From Actinomyces succiniciruminis (GTDB lineage: Bacteria; Actinomycetota; Actinomycetes; Actinomycetales; Actinomycetaceae), in assembly GCF_900002405.1 (NCBI RefSeq), contig NZ_LK995542.1, forward strand, positions 148,449 to 212,448: DNA of 64,000 nt, written 5' to 3'. The first letter of the stretch is position 1. Each line of letters begins with the position of its first letter. Positions 41,998 through 50,926 of the stretch are shown piece by piece. Both the position numbers and the translations under genes were made by a program. The notes below the pieces were generated by a model. The model saw only the letters and a list, made by a program, of their open reading frames with translations. It ran no database searches and was not told the origin of the DNA.

Positions 41998-42609
41998 TCA
42001 CTCGGCCTCGGCGGGGGCCGCGCCCTCGGCAGCCTCGGCCGGGGTCTCCTCCTCGGCGACCTCGACGGCCTCCAGGGAGACGTTGACGACGTCGGCGTCG
42101 GCCTCGGTGATCGCCTCAACGCCATCGGGCAGAGTCAGGTCGGACACGCGGACGGCGGTGCCGGCCTCGACACCGGTGAGGTCGACGTCGATGGACTCCG
42201 GGATGGCGATGGCCGGGGCGGAGACGAGCACGTGGGCCAGCTCGATGATGTGGATGGTGCCGGGCTCGGGCTCGCCGGTCACGACGACGGGCACCTCGAC
42301 CTCGACCTTCTCGTTGCGGTTGACCAGCAGGAAGTCAATGTGCTGCACGCCCGGGCGGATGGGGTGGCGCTGGACGTCCTTGGCGAGCGCCAGCAGGGAC
42401 TCACCGTCGACGTTCAGCTCGATCAGGGCGTTCTCGTTGCCGCGCAGGGCCAGGCGGGTGGCGTGCTCCTCCAGCAGCAGGTGGCGGGGCTCGGTGCCGT
42501 GCCCGTAGACGACGGCGGGTACCTGGCCGGCGCGGCGGGCGCGGCGGGAGGAACCCTTGCCGAACTCGGTGCGGTCGGTGGCGTCAAGCTTGATGGCGTT
42601 GGCGGGCAT
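41998..42609 (-). CDS. rplY: 50S ribosomal protein L25 (Ctc form)
   Basis: The 203-residue product has the 5S-rRNA-binding L25 domain (AIKLDATDRTEFGKGSSRRA, VPAVVYGHG) followed by a beta-rich CTC/TL5 domain (VDFLL-like VQHIDFLLVNRNEKVEVEVP) and an acidic Ala/Glu tail. GAGGAGAACGC precedes ATG. It is the first gene of the rplY-pth operon. Confidence 0.95.
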   Translation of the reverse strand: MPANAIKLDATDRTEFGKGSSRRARRAGQVPAVVYGHGTEPRHLLLEEHATRLALRGNENALIELNVDGESLLALAKDVQRHPIRPGVQHIDFLLVNRNEKVEVEVPVVVTGEPEPGTIHIIELAHVLVSAPAIAIPESIDVDLTGVEAGTAVRVSDLTLPDGVEAITEADADVVNVSLEAVEVAEEETPAEAAEGAAPAEAE

Positions 42610-42836
42610 GCGTTCTCCTCGGTTGTGGCGGGGAGCGTGCCCCGCGGTTCGGTGGTCCGGCGGGCACGACGACGTGCAGCACCTTCCGGCACCACCACGT
42701 CGATCACGGATGCGCTGGGCGCATCCCTCGCCGGGGCAATGCCGCCACTCTACGCGATGACGGTGCTCTCCGACGACGCCGCCAACGGTGACCCGCCCCA
42801 CGGCCCGGGCGCTGATCGATCACACGCGTAATACCG

Positions 42837-42893
42837 ACCGACCTCAGCACGTAACTTCCACCGACCTCGGCACGTAAGATCAACCGACCTCGG
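42837..42893. repeat. 23-bp tandem repeat array, three units, minus orientation
   Basis: ACCGACCTCAG (42837), ACCGACCTCGG (42860) and ACCGACCTCGG (42883) are 23 bp apart; the reverse complement is the CCGAGGTCGGT core of the array at 41267. It lies just past the aroD stop (42906) and 230 bp upstream of rplY. The two arrays thus bracket rplY-pth as an inverted pair. Confidence 0.9.
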
Positions 42894-42905
42894 CGAATGG
42901 AGACA

Positions 42906-43922
42906 TCAGGAGTGCAGCAACGCCAGGGCCTCCCGCACCCGAGCCACAGGCAGTTGGCCGGGCGCGGAAGCCGCCGATCCCGCGGTCGCGAAGGTGAGCG
43001 CCGAACCGAACACCCCGCCCGCAAGCCGGGTCAGGACGCCCGCCTCCCCCATGGCGATCGCCACCACCGGGATGTCCAGCTCCCCACGGGCGCGCGCCGC
43101 CACGCCCACGAGCCGCTCCACATCCGCCGGACCCGCCGGGGTGACGGCGAGCTTGGCGACCGCGGCGCCCGCGTCCTGCATGGCGTGCAGACGGCGCAGC
43201 ATTTCGACGTCGTTCGGCGTGGCGGCGAAGTCGTGGCTGGAGGCGACCACGTCGAGCCCCGCCCGGCGCGCCAGCCGCACCAGGCGCGGCAGGTCGCCAC
43301 GGGCCAGTTCGACGTCGACCGCCGCAGCGGCACCGCATTCCCTGCCGACCCGCTCAATCGCGTCCGCGAGCGCGGCCCGGTAGGTGACGTCGTCGACGTC
43401 GAGCCCACCGCCCTCCGCGGCTGTGCGCACCGTCAGCAGCACCGGCATGTCCGAACCGCGCAGTTCCGCCCCCACCGCGCGGGCGGCCGCCAGCCACAGT
43501 CCCGCAAGCTCCTGCGGCGCCCACCGCGCCGGCATGGTCGTGGCGGCGCGCTTACGCCCGGTCGCCGCAGCCGCCTCCGGTGCGGTCAGCAAGTCGGCGC
43601 GCAGCTCAACCAGGTCCGCCCCGGCCCGGCGGGCCGCCCGGGCCTGCTCGGCGCAGGCGGCGGCGTCGGCCCCGGTGGTGGCGACCGCGACTATGGGCAC
43701 CGGCCCACCCAACGTCGCCCGCCGCCAGGTGGCCGGTCGTGCACACGCCGGCGAGCCCGGCACCGCGATCCCGCTCTCCTCCAGGCGGGCGCGCAGGTCC
43801 TGCGCCTCCCGGAGTACTGCCCGTCGGTCTGCGGGGACGCCCGACGACGACGAGTCCTCGGGGACTTCCACTGAGTCGCTCTCGGCCGCGGGCTTGGCTG
43901 CCCGTATGCCGTCCGTGTTCAT
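42906..43922 (-). CDS. aroD: Type I 3-dehydroquinate dehydratase
   Basis: The 338-residue shikimate-pathway enzyme has LVELRADLL, the catalytic His in VVASSHDFAATP and the Schiff-base Lys in AVAKLAVTPAG, plus GEAGVLTRLAGGVFGSALTF. Family members have about 250 residues; here an N-terminal extension of about 75 residues, Ser/Ala/Asp-rich then Arg-rich, precedes PIVAVATTG. Its ATG overlaps the ppx stop (43919-43922). Type I enzymes are less usual in actinobacteria, where type II dominates (from memory). Confidence 0.9.
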   Translation of the reverse strand: MNTDGIRAAKPAAESDSVEVPEDSSSSGVPADRRAVLREAQDLRARLEESGIAVPGSPACARPATWRRATLGGPVPIVAVATTGADAAACAEQARAARRAGADLVELRADLLTAPEAAAATGRKRAATTMPARWAPQELAGLWLAAARAVGAELRGSDMPVLLTVRTAAEGGGLDVDDVTYRAALADAIERVGRECGAAAAVDVELARGDLPRLVRLARRAGLDVVASSHDFAATPNDVEMLRRLHAMQDAGAAVAKLAVTPAGPADVERLVGVAARARGELDIPVVAIAMGEAGVLTRLAGGVFGSALTFATAGSAASAPGQLPVARVREALALLHS

Positions 43923-44977
43923 GCCTGCGCTCCCGCGGGGAGGAGCGAGATGGCAATGCCGTCCAGGATGTCGGACAGGCTGGTGACGGCGGTGGTCAGC
44001 GGATGCCCGGCGGCGGCAGTGTCGGCGGCGACCCGGCTCACCACCTCGCTCCACACCAGCGCCCCGGCGGCGATGACGTCGCGGCGGCCGGGCAGCAGGT
44101 ACCCCCAGGACTCCCGCTGCGCAGCGGTGGAGTGCACGATCGCGTCGCAGGATGCCAGCACCCGCGCGATGCTCAGCTCGGCCCCGTCGATGGCGTCACG
44201 GTCGAAGGCGTCCAGGCCGAGGGCGTGGGCGGTGACGGTGGAGATGGTGCCGGCGAGCCCGACCAGCCGGGTGGCGGCGCCCAGGTCGACGGCGTCGGCG
44301 GCCCGGTCCAGTAGGGCGCGTACCTCCGCGCGGGCGGCCTGCTCCGCGGCGGGGGTGACGCCGTCGGCCAGGTAGCGCTCGGTGATGCGCACCGAGCCGG
44401 TGTTCATCGAGTAGGCGGCCTGCGGGGCGTCCACGCCCAGGACCAGCTCGGTGGAGCCGCCACCCAAATCGACGACGAGGCGGGGACCGTGTGTAGCCTC
44501 GTTCCGCTGCTTGGCGGGCTCTTGCCCGGCCCGGTCGGCCTCGGCGGGCCCGGCCGCCGGAGCGCCGTCGTCGTCGGCCCCGAGTAGTGAGCCGGCGAAG
44601 GACAGGCGGGCCTCCTCCTCGCCGGAGACGACCTCGGGGACGATGCCCAGCGCCGCACGCACCCCGTCGACGAACTCGTCACGGTTCTCGGCGTCGCGCG
44701 TGGCGGAGGTGGCGACGAAGCGCGCGTGCTCGGCGTTCAGCGGCACGTCCAGGCCGGCGCAGGTGGCGGCGTACTCGCCTACCACCGCCAGGGTGCGGGC
44801 CAGGGCCTCGGGGTCGAGGCGCCCGGTGCGGTCCACGCCCTGTCCCAGGCGGACGATGGTGCTGGAGCGGTGCAGGGGGTGCAGGCGGACGGCGCCGGTG
44901 CGCTCGTCCCGGACGGCGTCGGCGACCAGCAGCCGAATGGTGTTGGTGCCGCAATCAATAGCGGCGACGCGGGTCAT
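43919..44977 (-). CDS. ppx: Ppx/GppA family phosphatase
   Basis: The 352-residue product shows the phosphate motif VAAIDCGTNTIRLLVAD, SEEEARLSFAG-like VSGEEEARLSFAGSLLG, VVDLGGGSTELVLG and LVGLAGTISTVTAHALG. It degrades polyphosphate or pppGpp. An insert of about 25 residues (ADDDGAPAAGPAEADRAGQE) sits between the two halves of the ATPase-like fold. It follows DUF501 in the conserved actinobacterial order eno-ftsB-DUF501-ppx. Confidence 0.93.
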   Translation of the reverse strand: MTRVAAIDCGTNTIRLLVADAVRDERTGAVRLHPLHRSSTIVRLGQGVDRTGRLDPEALARTLAVVGEYAATCAGLDVPLNAEHARFVATSATRDAENRDEFVDGVRAALGIVPEVVSGEEEARLSFAGSLLGADDDGAPAAGPAEADRAGQEPAKQRNEATHGPRLVVDLGGGSTELVLGVDAPQAAYSMNTGSVRITERYLADGVTPAAEQAARAEVRALLDRAADAVDLGAATRLVGLAGTISTVTAHALGLDAFDRDAIDGAELSIARVLASCDAIVHSTAAQRESWGYLLPGRRDVIAAGALVWSEVVSRVAADTAAAGHPLTTAVTSLSDILDGIAISLLPAGAQA

Positions 44978-45043
44978 GTGTGGCTCCCCCTCGGATGGCT
45001 GTGCCGACGACTTCAGCGGTAACTCTACGGCGGTGGTCGGCGC

Positions 45044-45535
45044 TCAGCAGGAGCAGCGTTCGGGGTCCCACAGGCCCCGCTCGCGCAGTGCGTCCAGGGT
45101 GAGGTCGCCGATGGGGTTGACGCCCCGGCCAACCGCGAGCGTGTGCGCGAGCAGCGCGTGCAGGCACTTGACCCGGTTGGGCATGCCGCCGGCCGATACC
45201 CCGGTGATCTCCTCGGGGCTGCCCAGTTCGGCGCGGCGAGCCAGGTAGTCGTTGTGAGCGGCCGCGTAAGCGGCGGCCAGATCGGGTTCGGCGGCCAGGC
45301 GCCGGTTGAACTCCTCCATGAGGTGCTCCGCCTCGAGTGTGGAGCAGCCGCGCACCGCCGCCGGATGGGTCAGGTAGTACATGGTGGGGAAGGGCGAGCC
45401 GTCGGGCAGGCGCGGCGCGGTGCGCACGACCGTCGGTCGGCCGCACACGCATCGGGCGGCCACGTCGACGACACCGCGCGGTGTACGCCCCAGCTGCGTA
45501 CGCAGGGTCTCCAGGTCGGCTTCGCTCACGGTCAC
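45044..45535 (-). CDS. DUF501 domain-containing protein
   Basis: The 163-residue product has the DUF501 hallmarks: LGRTPRGVVDVAARCVCGRP near the N-terminus, then FPTMYYLTHPAAVRGCSTLE and GGMPNRVKCLHALLAHTLA. The Cys and His residues could bind metal. Function is unknown, but the gene is nearly always between ftsB and ppx in actinobacteria, as here. Its start overlaps the ftsB stop by 4 bp. Confidence 0.92.
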   Translation of the reverse strand: MTVSEADLETLRTQLGRTPRGVVDVAARCVCGRPTVVRTAPRLPDGSPFPTMYYLTHPAAVRGCSTLEAEHLMEEFNRRLAAEPDLAAAYAAAHNDYLARRAELGSPEEITGVSAGGMPNRVKCLHALLAHTLAVGRGVNPIGDLTLDALRERGLWDPERCSC

Positions 45536-46248
45536 TGCTGGTCTCCTGATTCGGTATCGGTGCCGGTCGACGGCGTGGCCGGCTGCGGCGTCGTGGTGGA
45601 CTGCGGGGCGGGGGTGGACCAGCCTCGGCGGGCGGGATCGTCGGCCTGTTCCCGTTCGACTTGTCCGGCCACGCGCGCCGACTCGCGCAGCTCCTCGTAC
45701 CAGGGCAGTCGCTCCTCGGCGTCGGCCCGGGCGGAGCCGGCCGCGTCGGTGTCCTCGAAATCGTCGGCCCCGACCACGACGTAGGTGGTCTCACCGGGCA
45801 TGACATACGACAGGCGCTCGCGGGCCTGGGCCTTGACGTAATCGTCGTCGTCCCAGCGGGCCAGTTCCTCCTCCAGGGCTGTGGAGGTGGCACGGGCCTC
45901 ATCGATCTGGTCCAGCACGGCGTCGTACTGGGCGCGCTGGCTTAGGTAGCCGCGCAGCGAGGGGAAGACCACGACGAAGGCCAGGGCCAACACACCGGCG
46001 AGGATGAGCAGGCGCATGGGCAGGGACAGCCCCTCCGCGCCGCCCAGGCGGGGAGCCGGATCTTCGGAATCTTCGTGGGTGGGGGCGGAGGTGGCATTGT
46101 GGTCGGCGTCGGCAGCGCCGCGGGAAGTGCTGCGGGCGGTATCGGGCTTATCGGTGTGCCGGCCGGCGCCGGCTCGAGCGTCGCGGGAGGGGCCGGAGCG
46201 GGTTCTGCGGGCGCCGGGGCGTGCTGGTACAGGTCGGCGCGGCGTCAT
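45532..46248 (-). CDS. FtsB/DivIC family septum formation initiator
   Basis: The 238-residue product has a disordered, Arg/Ala-rich cytoplasmic N-terminus (about 1-75), one membrane helix (LLILAGVLALAFVVVFPSL), a short extracellular coiled coil (LDQIDEARATSTALEEELAR) and the DivIC motif DDDYVKAQARERLSYVMPGE. A Thr/Pro-rich tail follows. It belongs to the FtsL/FtsQ division complex. Confidence 0.9.
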   Translation of the reverse strand: MTPRRPVPARPGARRTRSGPSRDARAGAGRHTDKPDTARSTSRGAADADHNATSAPTHEDSEDPAPRLGGAEGLSLPMRLLILAGVLALAFVVVFPSLRGYLSQRAQYDAVLDQIDEARATSTALEEELARWDDDDYVKAQARERLSYVMPGETTYVVVGADDFEDTDAAGSARADAEERLPWYEELRESARVAGQVEREQADDPARRGWSTPAPQSTTTPQPATPSTGTDTESGDQQ

Positions 46249-46614
46249 GGAACCGATCCTGCCTCACGGACGTGCGCATGGCGAGCGTGCGGCGCCGGTG
46301 CGTCGGCCACGAAGCGGCAAGTATCCCGGCCCTGCCCCGACACCGCGGCAGGGCGGCAGGGCGGCGGCCCGATGGCAGGGCGGCAAGACGACCGCACGGC
46401 GGGGACGACATCGGGGCGTCAACGTCCCTGTTGGACCGCAATCCTCCATTTGGACCGCCGTAGTGTGCCACTGGGGCGGTCCAACCCGACACGGGCGGTC
46501 CCAAGAGACTTTCGCGGTCCGAATAGAAGGTGATCGGACCGAATACGTGCGTGGTTCGGGGCTATTGGCGCGAACGCGTGTTTTGGCCCGGCGGCGTGCG
46601 GGGGCGGTGTTGTT

Positions 46615-46717
46615 GCACGACCTTGGGCGACACTGCACGACCTTGGTGCGCACTCCACGACCCCGGGGTGGTCGTGCAACACACACCAAGGTCGTGGAAC
46701 GCAGCCCGAGGTCGTGC
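46615..46717. repeat. Dyad-symmetric array, three plus three sites at 20-bp steps
   Basis: GCACGACC occurs at 46615 and 46635, with CCACGACC at 46655. The inverse GGTCGTGC then occurs at 46670, GGTCGTGG at 46690 and GGTCGTGC at 46710. All neighbouring sites in each half are exactly 20 bp apart, and the two halves meet at the palindrome CCCCGGGG (46661-46668). It shares the ACGACC core and 20-bp period of the array in element A. Confidence 0.9.
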
Positions 46718-46899
46718 AGCACATACATAGGGGCGGGGTGAGCATCACCGCCACCGGGGTCATCGGCACGAACGTGGTGCATTAGACCGGCGTGTCGCGG
46801 GGTGTCGTGCTGAGCCATACCCAACCCGATAAACCCCAAGTTCTCCCCACTATTTCAACGAAAACCCCCGATCACGCGCACACATTCGCGCCGATAACT

Positions 46900-47398
46900 G
46901 GCGTTTCCAGTTTGTGGGTGTGGTGGTGGATTCTGGTGTCGTGGGGTGCCGAACTGTCAACCTGCGGGCATGCCGGCTCGACGTCGCCCGCTGAACCGTG
47001 AGACGGCCCCGCAGGCTGTCCGCCTACGGGGTGTGCCGGCTGCAACCGGCAGCCGGCCTGCCGTTGGCGCACATGCCACTGTGCGGTGGTGGCCCGAAAT
47101 GTCACCAACCGGGACAAACGAGCCTCAACACCTACCAGGGGCATCCGGCACCCGCATGATTCCAACGTTTCCTTCACGGCCGCCGACGCCGCCGGACCCG
47201 TTTGTCCCGAATCATGACAATCACCCCTCCTAGAGACTCCCGGTGCACGGGCCACCCCGAAGGGACAGGCGAGCCGACGCTCCCGACCCACCGCTACTTG
47301 CCGTGCGCACACCCCGCCCACCCGTCACACCCACCAGACGGTCCACCTCCACCAGACGCCCGCCACCCGCCCCGCCACACGCGCAAACGGGAAACGCC
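46900..47398. mobile_element. Miniature transposon-like element C with near-duplication
   Basis: The ends 46900-46928 (GGCGTTTCCAGTTTGTGG plus GTGTGGTGGTG) and 47370-47398 (minus strand GGCGTTTCCCGTTTGCGC plus GTGTGGCGGGG) match at 24 of 29. Outside them lie CGATAACT (46892-46899) and CGACAACT (47399-47406), an 8-bp direct repeat with one mismatch. The 499-bp interior has no supported gene but contains the inverted repeat at 47100-47219. Confidence 0.65.
47100..47219. repeat. Internal inverted repeat of element C
   Basis: TGTCACCAACCGGGACAAACG (47100-47120) pairs with 47199-47219 at 17 of 21 positions, including an exact 11-bp core CGGGACAAACG/CGTTTGTCCCG, across 78 nt. It could form a long-range hairpin or be an older nested element. 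Confidence 0.65.
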
Positions 47399-47538
47399 CG
47401 ACAACTCCAAACAGAGCGGTCCCGGGGCACGCACACGATCAACGCGTGCATACCCCGGGACCAATCCGGGAAAGCAGGCCTCGGCTCAGGCAGACGACTT
47501 ACGCCGTGCCCGCCCCGAGCCTCCGCTAACGCTTCGGC

Positions 47539-48921
<1,383 letters not shown>

Positions 48922-49046
48922 TCAGTTCCGCAGTTGTTCACGCCCGGCGAGATCGCGCACCCGGCGCGCCGGCGGTTTCGGCCAACGACGTCGCCGCAGC
49001 CGCGCGCCTCCTCCACCCAGTCGAGGCGCGCGGGCCGCCGTCTGCG

Positions 49047-49601
49047 TCAGCCCAACTGCAGTTGGGTGTCATCCTGCAGCAGCCACGCACCGCCGCCCTG
49101 ATACCGCGGTGAGGCCTCCACACTCAGGGCGCCATGCAGTTCCTGGTATCGGGCGCTGACCGCGTCCTGGTCTTCCAGCGCGAAGACCTGGTTGGCTATC
49201 TGCACATAGCGATAGGTGTCGACGGCGGCGGGCGAGTAGTCAATATCCTTCTGCGCCTGCAACTCGGCCAACGCATCCGCGTCCGAAACTTCGATATCGA
49301 ATTCTGCGGCCAGCTGTTCGGCCGCCGGCAGATCCGCGAGCGCGGTCACGACGAAGGCGGCGGTGGGTCCCTGCTCGCCGCCAGCGGCGGCGTACTCGGC
49401 GAGGTCCTGTGTGGCGTCCTGCACCTCCTGCTCGGAGAGGGTAAACGTCTGAAGGACGCCGTCGGCATCGGTGTAGTTCACGATGGCGGCCTGCCCCGGG
49501 TGTGCGGAGCAGCCGGCGAGGGCACTGACGCCGAGCAGCAGGGCGGCGCCGGCTCCCAGTACGCGGGCACGCCGGGTGAGACTTGTGGTGGTTCGGGTCA
49601 C
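49047..49601 (-). CDS. Lipoprotein, SurA-N-like, mfd-linked
   Basis: The 184-residue product has a lipobox LAGC (Cys31) after a hydrophobic h-region (VLGAGAALLLGVSALAG). The mature part is Gln/Ala/Glu-rich helical and resembles the N-terminal chaperone part of SurA-like lipoproteins that actinobacteria encode after mfd. There is no PPIase domain. It probably assists folding outside the membrane; this is inferred from position and signal alone. Confidence 0.75.
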   Translation of the reverse strand: MTRTTTSLTRRARVLGAGAALLLGVSALAGCSAHPGQAAIVNYTDADGVLQTFTLSEQEVQDATQDLAEYAAAGGEQGPTAAFVVTALADLPAAEQLAAEFDIEVSDADALAELQAQKDIDYSPAAVDTYRYVQIANQVFALEDQDAVSARYQELHGALSVEASPRYQGGGAWLLQDDTQLQLG

Positions 49602-49666
49602 GGTCTGCTCCTGTTCGTTGAGTCACCGACGATGCTGCCGGGCTCGACCACCGCCCATCGTATATC

Positions 49667-50902
49667 TCACCGGCTCATTTCGTTCTCGGGGGCGATGATC
49701 CTCAGAACGCGTGCCGCGACCTGCTCCCAGGTAAGAGTAGCCGCATGTTCTCTGGCCAGAGCACCTAGCCTGCGAGCGGTTGCAGGATCCGCGAGAGTCC
49801 GCATGGCCTCCGCCAGGGCGTACTCGTCGTCGACTGGAACGATGATGCCGCCGGGGCCGATCATCTCACGAGCACCGCCAGCGTCCGAGCCGATGGAGGG
49901 GACACCGACTTGTCCGGCCTCGGCGTAGACGAGTCCGGCCGGTTCAATTCTTGAAGGCACGACGAGGCAGGTCGCCCGCGCGAACAGCGTGGCCAATAAC
50001 TCCTGGGCAGCGGGATCAGACAGAACGAGCGGGCCGTAGTCCTCGATTCCGGGAGCTTCCACTCTGGGGTGCTCGCCTACGAGAACGAGCCGCGCCTCGG
50101 GAAGCTCCGTGCGCACACGTCGAAAGGCCCTGACCAGCAAGGGACCGTTCTTCCGTTCCCAGTCGTGGCCAACGAACAGGAAGCACGGCGCCTCCCAGTT
50201 CTTACGGGTGGCGGCGTCGGCCGCTGCTCTGGACGTCTCCCTGTAGCGTCCGCCCAGGCCAATGACATTGACCTTTTCCGCAGGCACTCCGAAGTCCTCC
50301 CGCATCGACGCCGCGGCCCACTCGGTTGCCGCGAGCAGTCCGTCCACCTCGCGGTAAGTCCTCTGGTGACGACGCAGCCGGGCAGAGACGGCGCGATCGG
50401 AGTGCTGTGCCCAGTTGCCGAATCCCGCACCACGCGCCTGAACCAGGGTCATGTCCTCCAGAGTGAACACGTGCGAGTGAGGCACTCGGAATTGGGAGCC
50501 GATTTGGATGACGATGTCAGCGCGATTGAATCGACGGCACCTTGCCCGCGCTGTAAACGTAATCAAATCCCCGTACAGGGCAGTATCACGCCACATCATC
50601 CAGTTTCTCCCGGCCGCCCCGTGCCGGGTTAGCCGTGCAAGGACGCGCAGGGCATACTCGATGATGCTGCAAGGAGGTCGCACATCCGCCGCCAGTACCT
50701 CCACACCGTAAGCTCGCAGGCCTTCAATGAGCCCCGCAGGCGTACCCGACCAGGTCTCGGGATTGAGCGGATCTCCAACGGATACGACAGCGATGGTCAA
50801 CGACGCCGGTTCCTGCCCCTCACCCTGACTCCGCCCTAGTCCGCACGGTTCCTCCGGCGCTCCCGGCACGACCACACTGCCTCCCACAAACTCTTCATCC
50901 AA
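49667..50902 (-). CDS. Glycosyltransferase family 4
   Basis: The 411-residue GT-B enzyme shows CFLFVGHDWERKNGPLLVRAF and a donor-sugar-binding motif PSRIEPAGLVYAEAGQVG with the E-x7-E pattern, then GGAREMIGPGGIIVPVDD. The reading frame opens with TTG at 50902, but the conserved part begins at a TTG at 50800 (LTIAVVSVGDPLNPETW), so the first 34 residues are doubtful. It lies 24 bp past mfd and probably transfers a sugar to a surface polysaccharide. Confidence 0.85.
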   Translation of the reverse strand: MDEEFVGGSVVVPGAPEEPCGLGRSQGEGQEPASLTIAVVSVGDPLNPETWSGTPAGLIEGLRAYGVEVLAADVRPPCSIIEYALRVLARLTRHGAAGRNWMMWRDTALYGDLITFTARARCRRFNRADIVIQIGSQFRVPHSHVFTLEDMTLVQARGAGFGNWAQHSDRAVSARLRRHQRTYREVDGLLAATEWAAASMREDFGVPAEKVNVIGLGGRYRETSRAAADAATRKNWEAPCFLFVGHDWERKNGPLLVRAFRRVRTELPEARLVLVGEHPRVEAPGIEDYGPLVLSDPAAQELLATLFARATCLVVPSRIEPAGLVYAEAGQVGVPSIGSDAGGAREMIGPGGIIVPVDDEYALAEAMRTLADPATARRLGALAREHAATLTWEQVAARVLRIIAPENEMSR

Positions 50903-50926
50903 CGCAGTAACGATACTCGACTACAG

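Larger units (their letters stand above)
46249..47538. other. 1.29-kb gene-free interval between ftsB and eno
   Basis: Where other actinobacteria have eno and ftsB close together, here 1.29 kb intervenes. It contains G-rich low-complexity sequence (46340-46390), the dyad array 46615-46717 and element C (46900-47398). ORFs within it are Arg/Pro/His-rich and overlap one another; I support none. The ftsB promoter must lie in its left part. Confidence 0.7.

Noticed and set aside
46872-47321. A 149-residue ORF between ftsB and eno, as a mazG relic
   Set aside because: No MazG motif is visible in any frame; the ORF overlaps element C and its inverted repeats.
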